64,000 bases of DNA, from the NCBI GenBank assembly GCA_963807305.1, contig CAWEBN010000010.1, forward strand, positions 124,001-188,000, read 5' to 3'. The notes beneath the pieces were generated by a model. That model made no database searches and was not told the DNA's origin. It saw only the letters and a program-made list of their open reading frames with translations. Source of the DNA: JAOPZW01 sp963807305. Lineage in GTDB: Bacteria; Actinomycetota; Thermoleophilia; Solirubrobacterales; Solirubrobacteraceae. The number at the start of each line of letters is the position of its first letter. Positions within the stretch are counted from its first letter, which is position 1. Shown one piece after another: positions 16,246 through 24,576 of the stretch. Made by a program: the position numbers and the translations under genes.

Positions 16246-17004
16246 TCAGCGGCTGGTGGAGAACAGCGCCTTCAGGAAGCGCCAGATGTCGTCGACGGGG
16301 AGCGCCTGGGACCAGATCTGGACGCCGTCGACGTCGCCGACGAAGTACAGGTCGCACGATCCGTGGTAGTCGCCGATGAGGCCTCCGCCCGCGGGGGCGT
16401 AGCTCAGCGGGCTCGTGGCCGGCAGGCCGTGCTCGATCTCCTGGCCGTCGACGAAGAGCCGCAGGGTCGTGCCGTCGAACGTGCCCGCGACGTGATGCCA
16501 CTTGCCGTCCCACACCGAGGCGGGCGCCTGGGGCGAGACCGAGTAGGTCTGGGTGCCATCGCCGATGTAGAAGGCCAGGCCGCCGCTGTCGCCGGTGTAG
16601 AGGCCGTAGGAGCCGCTGGCGCAGTCGGTCGCGCCCTTGGCGACCACGTAGGCGGACTTGCCGGGCGAGGTGCTGCCGCGGACCCAGGCCGCGACCGTCA
16701 GCTTGGACGGCTCGAGGCTGGACGAATCCGGGATCGAGACGTAGTCGTCGCCGCCGAAGCGCAGCGCCGAGCCGGCGAAGACGCCTGGGATCCAGGACGG
16801 GTCGTGGGCGTCGACGCCGGGCGAGTCGCCCAGGGTCCCGTTGTTGCCATGCCCCGAGTAGTCGTGAACGACCTGTCCGGAGCCTTCGTTCATCGGCCAC
16901 CAGCCGACGAGCGGGAAGCCTGTCGCGCCAGCCGTGGCGGGAAGGGCGAAGAGGGCCGCCGCCATGAAGGCGGCAGCCATGGTTGAACGTGTCCGTACGC
17001 GCAT
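16246..17004 (-). CDS. Secreted LamG-like jellyroll-fold protein
   Basis: 252 aa. A signal peptide (MRVRTRSTMAAAFMAAALF then ALPATAGA) precedes one LamG/concanavalin-like domain: GWWPMNEGSGQVVHDYSGHG, FGGDDYVSIPD, TVAAWVRG, WHHVAGTFDGTTLRLFVDGQ and a VGDVDGVQIWSQALPVDDI ending. One Cys in the repeat region (DCASGSYG) could form a disulfide with SCDLYF. Likely cell-surface or secreted binding protein; ligand unknown. TTG 17022 is an alternative start. Confidence 0.83.
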   Translation of the reverse strand: MRVRTRSTMAAAFMAAALFALPATAGATGFPLVGWWPMNEGSGQVVHDYSGHGNNGTLGDSPGVDAHDPSWIPGVFAGSALRFGGDDYVSIPDSSSLEPSKLTVAAWVRGSTSPGKSAYVVAKGATDCASGSYGLYTGDSGGLAFYIGDGTQTYSVSPQAPASVWDGKWHHVAGTFDGTTLRLFVDGQEIEHGLPATSPLSYAPAGGGLIGDYHGSCDLYFVGDVDGVQIWSQALPVDDIWRFLKALFSTSR

Positions 17005-17079
17005 GAGGGGATTGCACCGCAATGTTCGATGTCTTACACCGCCCGGACGACCAGGATCCGGCGTCCTGCGCGTGAAGGC

Positions 17080-18432
17080 TCAGGCGCGCTCGAGCAGCGC
17101 GACGCACTCGATGTGCGGCGTCTGCGGGAACATGTCGACCGGCCGCACCCGCCGCAGCGCGTAGCCCGCCTCGACCAGCTGCGCTGCGTTGGGCGCGAGC
17201 GTGGTCGGGTTGCAGGAGACGTAGACGATCCGGGTCGGGGCCGCCTCGATGATCCGGCGCACGATCTTCGCCGAGAGGCCCGAGCGCGGCGGGTCGACGA
17301 CGAGCACGTCGGGGCGCCCGGAGGTCTCGACCATCTCGCGCAGCGCCAGGCGCACATCGCCGGCGAAGAAGCGCGCGTTGTCGATCTCGTTGCGGCGCGC
17401 GTTGGCGATCGCGTCGGCGATTGCCTCCTCGACGATCTCGAGCCCCCAGACCTCGCCCGCGCGCGGCGCCAGCGACAGGCCGATCGTCCCGATGCCGCAG
17501 AACAGGTCGTAGACGCGCTCCCATCCCTGCAGGCCGGCGTACTCGGCCGCCAGCCCGTACAGGCGCTCGGCCATCTCGGTGTTGGTCTGGAAGAAGGCGT
17601 CGGCGCTGATGCGAAGGCGCAGGCCCCCGAGTTCCTCCTCGATGGCCTCGGTGCCGTGCAGGACCTCGGAGCGGCCACCGGCGGTGGTCTCGCCGACGTC
17701 GAGCGCGCGCGTCCACACGACGCTGCCGGCGCCGACCGCCTCGGCGAAGCCGTCGAAGTCGACCGGCTGGTCCGACGTGACGATGCGGACCTGCAGCTCG
17801 CCGGTGCGGCGGCCCTCGCGCACGACGAGGTTGCGCAGCAGGCCGATCTGGGCGCGGCGGTCGTACGCGCCCAGGCCGCGCTCGCGACACCACCGCAGCG
17901 CGGCGCGCCGGGCCTCGTTGCCCGCGTCGGAGGCCAGCAGGCAATCCTCGACGTGCTCGATCTGCTCCCACGAGCCCGGCGCGTGGAAGCCGCAGATCAG
18001 GTCGCCGTCGGGCGAGGTGCCGAACGAGTACTCGAGCTTGTTGCGGTAGCGCCACTGCTCGATGGCGGGCACCAGCGGCTCGAGCTCGTAGCCCTCGAGC
18101 CGGCCGATGCGCTGCAGCGCGTCCTGCACCTGCTCGGCCTTGATGGCGATCTGGCGCTCGTAGGGCAGCACCTGCCACGGGGCGCCCGGGTGCGCCGCGA
18201 CGGGATCGATGCGGTCGGGCGCCGGGTCGAGCAGCGCGACGGTCCGCGCCTCGGCGTAGGCCTTCTTGCGCTTGGTGACCACCGCGCGGACGGTGTCGCC
18301 GGGGATGGCGTCGCGCACGAAGACGACATAGCCGTCGCGGCGCGCCACGCCGGCGCCCCCGAAGGCGAGGCTGTCGACCGTCAGCTCGAGCTCGTCGCCG
18401 CGCTCGACGCGGGTCTTCGTGGGAGCGTCCAT
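17080..18432 (-). CDS. Class I RNA (uracil-5-)-methyltransferase, TrmA/RumA family
   Basis: 450 aa. An N-terminal TRAM RNA-binding domain is followed by the SAM-binding YDLFCGIGTIGLSL, VDPPRSGLS, and the catalytic Cys in YVSCNPTTLAPN with the late glutamate in HIECVALL. FFQTN is also present. The four cysteines that hold the iron-sulfur cluster in RumA/RlmD are missing: the usual CGGC region reads HPGAPWQVLPY. The protein is therefore a cluster-less member like many actinobacterial ones; it probably makes m5U in rRNA or tRNA, target not determined. Confidence 0.88.
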   Translation of the reverse strand: MDAPTKTRVERGDELELTVDSLAFGGAGVARRDGYVVFVRDAIPGDTVRAVVTKRKKAYAEARTVALLDPAPDRIDPVAAHPGAPWQVLPYERQIAIKAEQVQDALQRIGRLEGYELEPLVPAIEQWRYRNKLEYSFGTSPDGDLICGFHAPGSWEQIEHVEDCLLASDAGNEARRAALRWCRERGLGAYDRRAQIGLLRNLVVREGRRTGELQVRIVTSDQPVDFDGFAEAVGAGSVVWTRALDVGETTAGGRSEVLHGTEAIEEELGGLRLRISADAFFQTNTEMAERLYGLAAEYAGLQGWERVYDLFCGIGTIGLSLAPRAGEVWGLEIVEEAIADAIANARRNEIDNARFFAGDVRLALREMVETSGRPDVLVVDPPRSGLSAKIVRRIIEAAPTRIVYVSCNPTTLAPNAAQLVEAGYALRRVRPVDMFPQTPHIECVALLERA

Positions 18433-18447
18433 TGCCCCCAGCGTAGT

Positions 18448-19110
18448 TCAGGGCAGGCGCTTCTCGATCGCGCCCAGCACCGACTTGCGATTGTCGTGGC
18501 GCCTCTCGTAGTCGCGGACCTTGCGCAGCTGCGCCGGCGTGAGGTCCTTCAGCCGGCTCGCGACCTGCGACACGTTGAGCTCGTCGTACAGGGTGATCGG
18601 GAACGACGGGCCGACGCCCACGCGACGGCGGGCCCGATCGACCTCCTGCAGCACGCGGTCGCTCGAGAGCGCGGCGCGCGAGCGGCCCTTGCCGAGCAGC
18701 TGCTCGAGGTCGCTGCGGAATCCGTCGGCCTGCGAGCGGCCGGTCGTGAGCAGGCTCTGCGAGAGCTCGGTGGCGTCCTTGCGCGTGATGCGCCCGCGCT
18801 TGACGGCGTCGTCGAGCGTGCCCTTGACGCCGTCGGCGGTGAGCACGACGCCCTTGCGCAGCGCGTCGCGCAGCGCGGTCAGGTTGGCGCGGACCGCCTC
18901 CTCGGCCGCTGCAGAAGCCTTGGCCGCGCTGGTGCGCTTGGCCGCGGCCGGTTTGGCGGGCGAAGACCGCTTGGCGGCAGCCGGCGCAGACCGCTTGGCG
19001 GCGGCCGGCTTGGCCGCGGCGGACCGGCTCTTGGCGGCCGGCTTGCTCTTGGCCGCGGGCCTCTTCGCGGCCGGTTTGCGGCTCGAGGACGAGGACTTCG
19101 GCTGCGGCAT
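18448..19110 (-). CDS. Histone H1-like protein with Lys/Ala-rich N-terminal tail
   Basis: 220 aa from ATG 19110. The first ~80 residues are repeats of the type K-P-A-A-K / A-A-A-K-R-S, giving an extended basic tail like histone H1 or bacterial AlgP-type DNA binders. The remainder is alpha-helical, with a conserved-looking C-terminus (LTPAQLRKVRDYERRH, then LGAIEKRL). DNA compaction is inferred from the tail; the helical part is not recognised. The repeat tail may vary in length between strains. Confidence 0.72.
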   Translation of the reverse strand: MPQPKSSSSSRKPAAKRPAAKSKPAAKSRSAAAKPAAAKRSAPAAAKRSSPAKPAAAKRTSAAKASAAAEEAVRANLTALRDALRKGVVLTADGVKGTLDDAVKRGRITRKDATELSQSLLTTGRSQADGFRSDLEQLLGKGRSRAALSSDRVLQEVDRARRRVGVGPSFPITLYDELNVSQVASRLKDLTPAQLRKVRDYERRHDNRKSVLGAIEKRLP

Positions 19111-19144
19111 ACGGCGGACCCTAGTACCCGGGTGCCGGCGCTGC

Positions 19145-19897
19145 CTATCGGCCGCCGGGGCCGACGAGCAGGCGGTAGCCGAGGTCGAGCGCGTCACGCT
19201 CCAGCAGGTCCGCGTGTCGGCGCGCCCAGGCGCCGCTGTCGAGATCGGCGCGCAGGCGGGCGAGGCCCTCGGCCAGTTCGTCGTCACTGCGCTTGGCCAG
19301 CGTCGAGATGCCGGCCCGCACCACCGGGTCGAGGTACGCCTCGGGCCGGCGCCAGAAGGCGCTCATGAAGCCGTCGCGGCAGTCCCACGGGATCGCCACG
19401 ACGTCGATGTCGGCATTGCCCAGCGCAGTGGCCTGCTCGGCCAGCGACGGGAAGCCGATGACGTCGTCGCGCGTGTACCGCGGGAAGTACTCGCGGCCGA
19501 GCCACATGCGCCCGACGTAGGCCGGGTCCCACGAGAAGACCACGACGCGGTCGCGCGCGACGCGCCGCAGCTCCGCCGCCCCGGCGCGGAAGTCGCGCCA
19601 GTGGTGGATGGTGAGCACGGCCATCGCGGCGTCGAAGCTCGCGTCGTCGAAGGGCAGCGCCTCGGCGCTGCCCTGCACCACGGGCGCGGCGCCGGGCGGG
19701 CGCTGGGCGATCATCACCGCCGACGGCTCGACCGCGGTGACCTCGCGGTCCGGCGGCTCGTAGCTGCCCGCCCCGGCGCCCACGTTGACCACGGTGCGCG
19801 CGTCGCCCAGGGCGTCCCAGATGTGAGCGGCGATGCGCGAGTCGGTCCCACGCGTCGCGGTGTACGTCCGCCCTATGGCGTCGTAGCGAGCAGCCAT
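19145..19897 (-). CDS. Class I SAM-dependent methyltransferase
   Basis: 250 aa. Motif I VVNVGAGAGSYEP, the acidic loop ending VEPSAVMI, the SAEALPFDDASFDAAMAV segment and IHHWRDF are in order. ATG 19897 lies inside the 3' end of argF (25 nt overlap), so the two are probably co-translated. The small-molecule substrate is unknown. Confidence 0.85.
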   Translation of the reverse strand: MAARYDAIGRTYTATRGTDSRIAAHIWDALGDARTVVNVGAGAGSYEPPDREVTAVEPSAVMIAQRPPGAAPVVQGSAEALPFDDASFDAAMAVLTIHHWRDFRAGAAELRRVARDRVVVFSWDPAYVGRMWLGREYFPRYTRDDVIGFPSLAEQATALGNADIDVVAIPWDCRDGFMSAFWRRPEAYLDPVVRAGISTLAKRSDDELAEGLARLRADLDSGAWARRHADLLERDALDLGYRLLVGPGGR

Positions 19898-20745
19898 TCC
19901 AGCAGCGCCTTCTGCGCGTGGCGGCGGTTCTCGGCCTGCTCCCAGATGCGCTGGCGCGTGCCGTAGAGGACCTCGGCCGTGATCTCCTCGCCAGGGTGGG
20001 CGGGCAGGCAGTGAAGGGCGATGGCATCGGGGGCCGCGCGGTCCAGCAGGGCGTCGTCGATCCGGTAGGGCGCGAGCGCGGCGCGGCGCGCGTCGGCCGT
20101 CGCCTCGTCGCCCATGGAGACCCACACGTCGGCGTAGACCGCGTGCGCGCCGCGCACCGCCTGCGCCGGGTCGGTGACGGTCTCGACGCCCTCGAGCTCG
20201 AAGCCGGGCGGCGAGGAGACGACGACCTCGACGCCGGCCAGCCCGCCGAGGACCACGAGCGAGCGCGCGACGTTGTTGCCGTCGCCGACGTAGGCGAGCT
20301 TCAGACCCTCGAGCCGGCCGAACGCCTCGCGCAGCGTGAGCAGGTCGGCCAGCGCCTGGCACGGATGATGGCCGGCGGTGAGCATGTTGAAGACCGGGAT
20401 CGTGCCCGCGGCGGCGAGCTCCTCGAGCAGCGCGTCGGGCCCGGTGCGCACACCGACGGCGTCGACGTGGCGCGAGAGGACGAGCGCGGTGTCCCTGACC
20501 GACTCGCCGCGCGAGAGCTGCATCTCGTCGGGGCGCAGGATCATCGGATGGCCGCCCAGCTCGACGATGCCGGCCTCGAAGGAGACCCGGGTGCGCGTCG
20601 AGGCCTTCTGGAAGACGAGCGCGACGATCCGGTCGCGCAGCGCGTCGGACGAGCGCGGCGCCGCCTTCAGCTCGCCGGCGCGAGCGAGCAGCGGGAGCAG
20701 CTGATCGGCGCTCAGCTCGGAGCCGGTGAGGAAATGGCGCGGCAA
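19873..20745 (-). CDS. argF: Ornithine carbamoyltransferase
   Basis: 290 aa. Carbamoyl-phosphate loop KASTRTRVSFE, ornithine-side HPCQALADL and catalytic-loop HCLPAHPGEEI identify the ornithine (not aspartate) enzyme. The gene starts with TTG at 20745 and is not in an arginine operon here; a methyltransferase overlaps its 3' end and an endonuclease-family gene is divergent 20 bp away. Catalyses citrulline formation. Confidence 0.93.
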   Translation of the reverse strand: MPRHFLTGSELSADQLLPLLARAGELKAAPRSSDALRDRIVALVFQKASTRTRVSFEAGIVELGGHPMILRPDEMQLSRGESVRDTALVLSRHVDAVGVRTGPDALLEELAAAGTIPVFNMLTAGHHPCQALADLLTLREAFGRLEGLKLAYVGDGNNVARSLVVLGGLAGVEVVVSSPPGFELEGVETVTDPAQAVRGAHAVYADVWVSMGDEATADARRAALAPYRIDDALLDRAAPDAIALHCLPAHPGEEITAEVLYGTRQRIWEQAENRRHAQKALLEWLLATTP

Positions 20746-20765
20746 GGCGGGGAGGATACGGAGCG

Positions 20766-21422
20766 ATGCTGGTCCTGACCTGGAACCTCTTCCACGGCCG
20801 CTCGGTGCCCGACGCGCCGCGGGAGCAGCTCGCCGATTTCGCCGCCCGGCTCGCCGGATGGGAGTGGGACGTCGCCCTGTTGCAGGAGGTGCCGCCGTGG
20901 TGGCCGCCCGAGCTCGGGCGCGCGTGCCGGGCCGGCGCGCGCACCGCGCTGACCTCGCGCAACTGGCTGCTCCCCCTCTCCCGCTGGGCCGCAGAGCGCC
21001 GCCCCGATCTCATCAAGTCGTGGGGCGGCGGCGCCAACGCGATCCTCGTGCGGGGCGACGCAGTGAGCGAGCACCGCCTGCGCACGCTGCGCGCCTGGCC
21101 CGAGCGGCGCGTGGTGCACGGGGTGCGCCTCGAGCGCGGTTGGTGGGTGTGCAACCTGCACGGCCAGGCGCACTCCGAGGCGCGCGCGCAGGCGGACCTC
21201 GACCTGGCCGCCCGCACGGCGACCGAGTGGTCGGCGGGCACGCCCGTCGTGCTCGGGGGCGATCTCAACCTGCTCGCCCCGATCGTCCCCGGGTTCACGC
21301 ACGCGGCCGAGAGCGGCGTCGACCACGTCTTCGCACAACCGCTACGCGCGGCCGGGCCGGGGCGTACGCTGGATCGCGGCCCGCTCTCGGACCACCTCCC
21401 GCTCGTCGCGGAGCTCGGCTAG
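20766..21422 (+). CDS. Endonuclease/exonuclease/phosphatase-family protein
   Basis: 218 aa. WNLFHG, LLQEVPP, the metal/phosphate-site GGDLNL and the terminal SDHLPLVAEL with the catalytic DH are in the order of the EEP superfamily (DNase I/sphingomyelinase-like). Shorter than exonuclease III and without its DNA-binding features, so a lipid or nucleotide phosphodiesterase is also possible. Confidence 0.82.
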   Translation: MLVLTWNLFHGRSVPDAPREQLADFAARLAGWEWDVALLQEVPPWWPPELGRACRAGARTALTSRNWLLPLSRWAAERRPDLIKSWGGGANAILVRGDAVSEHRLRTLRAWPERRVVHGVRLERGWWVCNLHGQAHSEARAQADLDLAARTATEWSAGTPVVLGGDLNLLAPIVPGFTHAAESGVDHVFAQPLRAAGPGRTLDRGPLSDHLPLVAELG

Positions 21423-21449
21423 GAAGGATCGACCCGAGGAGGCGTCGTG

Positions 21450-21857
21450 ATGGACATGAGAAGAATCCTGCTGGCCCTGGGCGCGATCGGAGCCCTCGCC
21501 GCAGCCGGCTGCGGGAGCTCCAACAAGAGCTCCACGAGCAGCGGCTCGAGCACTCCGGCGGCCTCGTCCTCGACCGCCGCGGCGGCCTCGTCGTCCTCGG
21601 GCGGCGGCGTCGCGATCAAGATGCAGAACATCGCCTTCGACCCCAAGGACGTCACCGTGAAGGTGGGTCAGAAGGTGACCTGGACCAACGATGACTCGGT
21701 CGACCACAACGTCACGTCCCAGTCCGGCGAGAGCATCAAGTCCGACAACTTCGGCAAGGGCGCCACGTTCTCGTTCACCCCGACGAAGGCGGGGACGATC
21801 AAGTACGTGTGCACCATCCACCCGGGGATGACCGCGACGCTGACGGTGACGAAGTAG
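21450..21857 (+). CDS. Cupredoxin-domain lipoprotein (plastocyanin-like)
   Basis: 135 aa from ATG 21450 behind a GAGGAGG site. Type-II signal peptide with lipobox AAAGC, then a Ser/Ala-rich linker of about 35 residues, then a cupredoxin domain. Copper ligands are visible: His in VDHNVT, Cys and His in YVCTIHPGM and Met in the same motif. A lipid-anchored type-1 copper electron carrier or copper-binding protein; partner unknown. Confidence 0.88.
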   Translation: MDMRRILLALGAIGALAAAGCGSSNKSSTSSGSSTPAASSSTAAAASSSSGGGVAIKMQNIAFDPKDVTVKVGQKVTWTNDDSVDHNVTSQSGESIKSDNFGKGATFSFTPTKAGTIKYVCTIHPGMTATLTVTK

Positions 21858-21861
21858 AGCG

Positions 21862-22338
21862 CTACCCGCGGGCGCGCAGCCCGAAGCCGCGCAGCATGAA
21901 GAGCGCGCGCTCGCCCAGCGTGCCGCGCGCGGGGAGCACGCCGAGCTGGACCGCCGCGTTGTAGGCGTCGAAGAACGCACGCACGTGCCACAGCCGCTCG
22001 CGGTCGGGGTCGAGCTCGCAGTAGGACACGAGGTGCAGGACGACGAAGCGCCCGGTGGGCGCGAGGCCCTCGAGCTCCCCGCGATGGGTGCCCAGCAGCT
22101 TGCACGGCGCCGCGACGAAGCGCCCGTCCGTCAGGCGCTCGCCCGTGCGCTCGATGCGCGCATCCGGGAAGGCCGCCCACAGTCGCGCGGCGTGGTCGCC
22201 GACCGCTGCGGCGCCCTCGAGCGGCTCGCCGCACAGCGGGTCCTCGTAGTGGATGTCGGGCGCGCACAGCGGGATGAACGCCGCGCGGTCGCGACCCACC
22301 CATGCGGCCTGCCAGCGGTCGATCAGATCGTCGATCAC
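21862..22338 (-). CDS. NTF2/SnoaL-like protein
   Basis: 158 aa, GTG 22338 overlapping the thiG stop. AAWVGRDRAAFIPLCAPDIH, YEDPL and GEPLEGAAAVGDHAARLW match the SnoaL-like polyketide-cyclase fold. It is translationally coupled to thiG but has no known thiamin role; it is probably a passenger or unknown small-molecule isomerase. Confidence 0.78.
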   Translation of the reverse strand: MIDDLIDRWQAAWVGRDRAAFIPLCAPDIHYEDPLCGEPLEGAAAVGDHAARLWAAFPDARIERTGERLTDGRFVAAPCKLLGTHRGELEGLAPTGRFVVLHLVSYCELDPDRERLWHVRAFFDAYNAAVQLGVLPARGTLGERALFMLRGFGLRARG

Positions 22339-23144
22339 TGCACCGGCGGCGTCAGGTCGGCCATGCCCGCCTCGGGCGAGGACGCCTCGGCGTGCAGGCG
22401 CCGCGGGATGCGCCCGGCGCCCCGGGCCAGACGGCCGGCCTCGACGGCGGCGCGGATGGCGTGGGCCATCGCGACCGGGTCCTGCGCGCGGGCGATCGCG
22501 CTGGCGCACAGCACGCCGTCGCAGCCGAGCTCCATGGCCAGCGCCGCGTCGCTCGCCGTGCCGACCCCGGCGTCGAGGATCACGGGCACCCCGGCGCGCT
22601 CGACGATGAGCGCGAGGTTGTAGGGGTTGCGGATCCCCATGCCCGAGCCGATCGGCGAGCCGAGCGGCATGACCGCCGCGCAGCCGACGTCCTCCAGGCG
22701 GCGGGCGAGGATCGGATCGTCGTTCGTGTAGGGCAGGACGACGAAGCCGTCGGCCACGAGCTCCTCGGCGGCCAGCAGCAGCTCGGGCGCGTCGGGCAGC
22801 AGCGTGCGCTCGTCGCCGATGACCTCGAGCTTGACCCAGTCGGTCTCGAACGCCTCGCGAGCAAGGCGCGCGGTGACCACGGCGTCGCGGGCCGTGAAGC
22901 AGCCGGCCGTGTTGGGCAGCAGCTCGACGCCGCAGTCTTCGAGGACGTCGACGAGCGAGCCGCGCGCCGAGGGATCGATGCGCCGCAGGGCGATGGTGAC
23001 GAGCTCCGCGCGCGTCGCGCGGATGGCCTCGGCCAGCGTCTCCAGGCGCGGGAAGCCGCCGGTGCCGAGGATCAGCCGCGAGCGCAGCGTGCGCCCGGCG
23101 ATCTCGAACGGCGTGTCGGTGATCGGGATCTGCTCGGTGTTCAC
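22335..23144 (-). CDS. thiG: Thiazole synthase
   Basis: 269 aa from GTG 23144 with GGAGG spaced 7 nt upstream. ThiG builds the thiazole phosphate of thiamin from deoxyxylulose-phosphate and ThiS thiocarboxylate. The Schiff-base lysine region (DWVKLEVIGD), MPLGSPIGSGMGIRNP and VILDAGVGTASDA are diagnostic. It follows thiO and thiS in one operon behind a TPP riboswitch, and its stop overlaps the SnoaL-like gene. Confidence 0.95.
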   Translation of the reverse strand: MNTEQIPITDTPFEIAGRTLRSRLILGTGGFPRLETLAEAIRATRAELVTIALRRIDPSARGSLVDVLEDCGVELLPNTAGCFTARDAVVTARLAREAFETDWVKLEVIGDERTLLPDAPELLLAAEELVADGFVVLPYTNDDPILARRLEDVGCAAVMPLGSPIGSGMGIRNPYNLALIVERAGVPVILDAGVGTASDAALAMELGCDGVLCASAIARAQDPVAMAHAIRAAVEAGRLARGAGRIPRRLHAEASSPEAGMADLTPPVQ

Positions 23145-23145
23145 A

Positions 23146-23346
23146 TCAGCCTCCCTGCATGGCGGACAACGCTTCCACGCGGTCGCCCGCATCGACGCGG
23201 TGAGACGGCCACTCGGCCCTGGGAACGATCTCCCCGTTGACGGCGACGGCGACACCGCGGGCGCGCTCCTCCACCCCGAGGTCGGTCAGCAGCTCGACGA
23301 TCGTCGCGCCATCGCGCTCGCGCGGCTCGCCGTTCAGGACGATCAC
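23146..23346 (-). CDS. thiS: Sulfur-carrier protein for thiazole synthesis
   Basis: 66-aa ubiquitin-fold carrier ending in Gly-Gly, which is activated as an acyl-adenylate and thiocarboxylate. GTG 23346 overlaps the thiO stop (GTGA). The VAVNGEIVPRAEW segment and the GDRVEALSAMQGG terminus are typical of ThiS. Confidence 0.9.
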   Translation of the reverse strand: MIVLNGEPRERDGATIVELLTDLGVEERARGVAVAVNGEIVPRAEWPSHRVDAGDRVEALSAMQGG

Positions 23347-24437
23347 GCTACGGCCCCCAGCCGGTCGAAGCGCTCGGGGCCGAAGGCGTGGTCGATCGGC
23401 TCGCCCGCCAGCTCTGCGACCACGAGGTCGGCCGTGACGGGCGCCAGCAGGACGCCGTTGCGGTAGTGCCCGGTGGCCCACACGATCCGTGGGTCGCGCC
23501 GCGAGCGGCCGAGGATCGGCGCGTTGTCGGGCGTGCCCGGGCGCAGCCCGGCGAGCTGCTCCTCGATCTCGAGCTCGAGCACGCCGGGCACGAGCTCCGC
23601 GGCGTCGCGCAGCAGGTCGTGCACGCCGAGCGCGGTCACCGCCGTGTCGAAGCCCTGCTCCTCCTGCGTCGCGCCGAGCACGTAGCGCCCGTCGCCGCGC
23701 GGCACCAGATAGCCGGGGCTCGGCTGCCCCCAGCGCACCACGCGATGCAGCAGGCCGGGACCGCCGGGGTCGCGCAGGCGCAGCGACTGGCCCTTGACCG
23801 GGCGCACGCGCGCCTCGTCGCCGAACGCGCTCGACCACGGCCCGGCCGCGAGCACGACCTGCTCGGCGGGCAGCGCACCGACGTCCGTCACCTCGACACC
23901 GGTGCGCAGCACGGCGCCGGCGCGCTCCGCGGCACGCGCCAGCGCGACGCAGACCAGACGGGGATCGGCGCAATGGTCGTCCGGCAGGTGCAGCGCGCTG
24001 CGGGTGGTGGGCGCGAGCGAAGGCTCGAGCCGTCGCGCCGCGCTGGGCAGCAGCGCCTCGACGTTCAGCCCGAAGCGCTCGCGCAGGTCGCGCTCGCGCT
24101 CGAGGGCCTCGGCCTCGTCGCGATCGCGGGCGAGCATCAACGTCCCGCACGGGCGGTACCCGACGTCGACGCCGCCGGCCACGGCGAGCTGCTCGGCGAA
24201 CCGCGGCCAGCGCCGCGCGCTGCGCAGCCCGAGCTCGAGCAGCGGCCGCTCACCGGCGTCGGTCTCGGCCACCGGCGCGAGCATCCCGGCGGCGACGCGC
24301 GACGTCCCGGCGCCGAGCTCGCCGCGCTCGAGCAGGAGCACCGACAGACCGCGCTCGCCGGCGCGCCACGCGACCGCGAGGCCGACGATGCCGCCGCCGA
24401 CGATCGCTACGTCGTAGGTCTCGCTGTCTTTCGGGAT
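23343..24437 (-). CDS. thiO: Glycine oxidase
   Basis: FAD-dependent glycine oxidase supplying dehydroglycine for thiazole synthesis, about 364 aa. FAD-binding VAIVGGGIVGLAVAWRAGE near the N-terminus, AAGMLAPV, and the C-terminal GLRPGTPDNAPILG and WATGHYRNGVLLAP are diagnostic. No ATG, GTG or TTG is in frame between the riboswitch and the FAD motif; the only start with a ribosome-binding site (GAGAGGA, 6-7 nt away) is an ATC at 24437, used here provisionally. Confidence 0.86.
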   Translation of the reverse strand: MPKDSETYDVAIVGGGIVGLAVAWRAGERGLSVLLLERGELGAGTSRVAAGMLAPVAETDAGERPLLELGLRSARRWPRFAEQLAVAGGVDVGYRPCGTLMLARDRDEAEALERERDLRERFGLNVEALLPSAARRLEPSLAPTTRSALHLPDDHCADPRLVCVALARAAERAGAVLRTGVEVTDVGALPAEQVVLAAGPWSSAFGDEARVRPVKGQSLRLRDPGGPGLLHRVVRWGQPSPGYLVPRGDGRYVLGATQEEQGFDTAVTALGVHDLLRDAAELVPGVLELEIEEQLAGLRPGTPDNAPILGRSRRDPRIVWATGHYRNGVLLAPVTADLVVAELAGEPIDHAFGPERFDRLGAVA

Positions 24438-24442
24438 GTCGC

Positions 24443-24535
24443 GTCCTCTCGCTTCGCCGGCATGACCCGGATCAGCTCCTGACGGTCGGCGGCCGTGGTG
24501 CCGCCCTCTCAGCCCAGACAAAACGGGCTCCCGTT
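24443..24535 (-). promoter_or_regulatory. TPP (THI-element) riboswitch in front of thiO-thiS-thiG
   Basis: Reading the minus strand, the conserved sequence elements of the TPP riboswitch appear in order: GGGAGCCC..GGGCTGAGAGGG, then CTGATCCGGGTCATGCCGGCG, then GAAGCGAGAGGA. The outer stem is less clear than the pyrophosphate- and pyrimidine-sensing arms. The ribosome-binding site (GAGAGGA) overlaps the 3' part of the element, so thiamin diphosphate would mask it: translational control is inferred. Confidence 0.88.
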
Positions 24536-24576
24536 GATCACGGATGGTAGCGCGCGGGCTTGCGACACTGTGGGGC

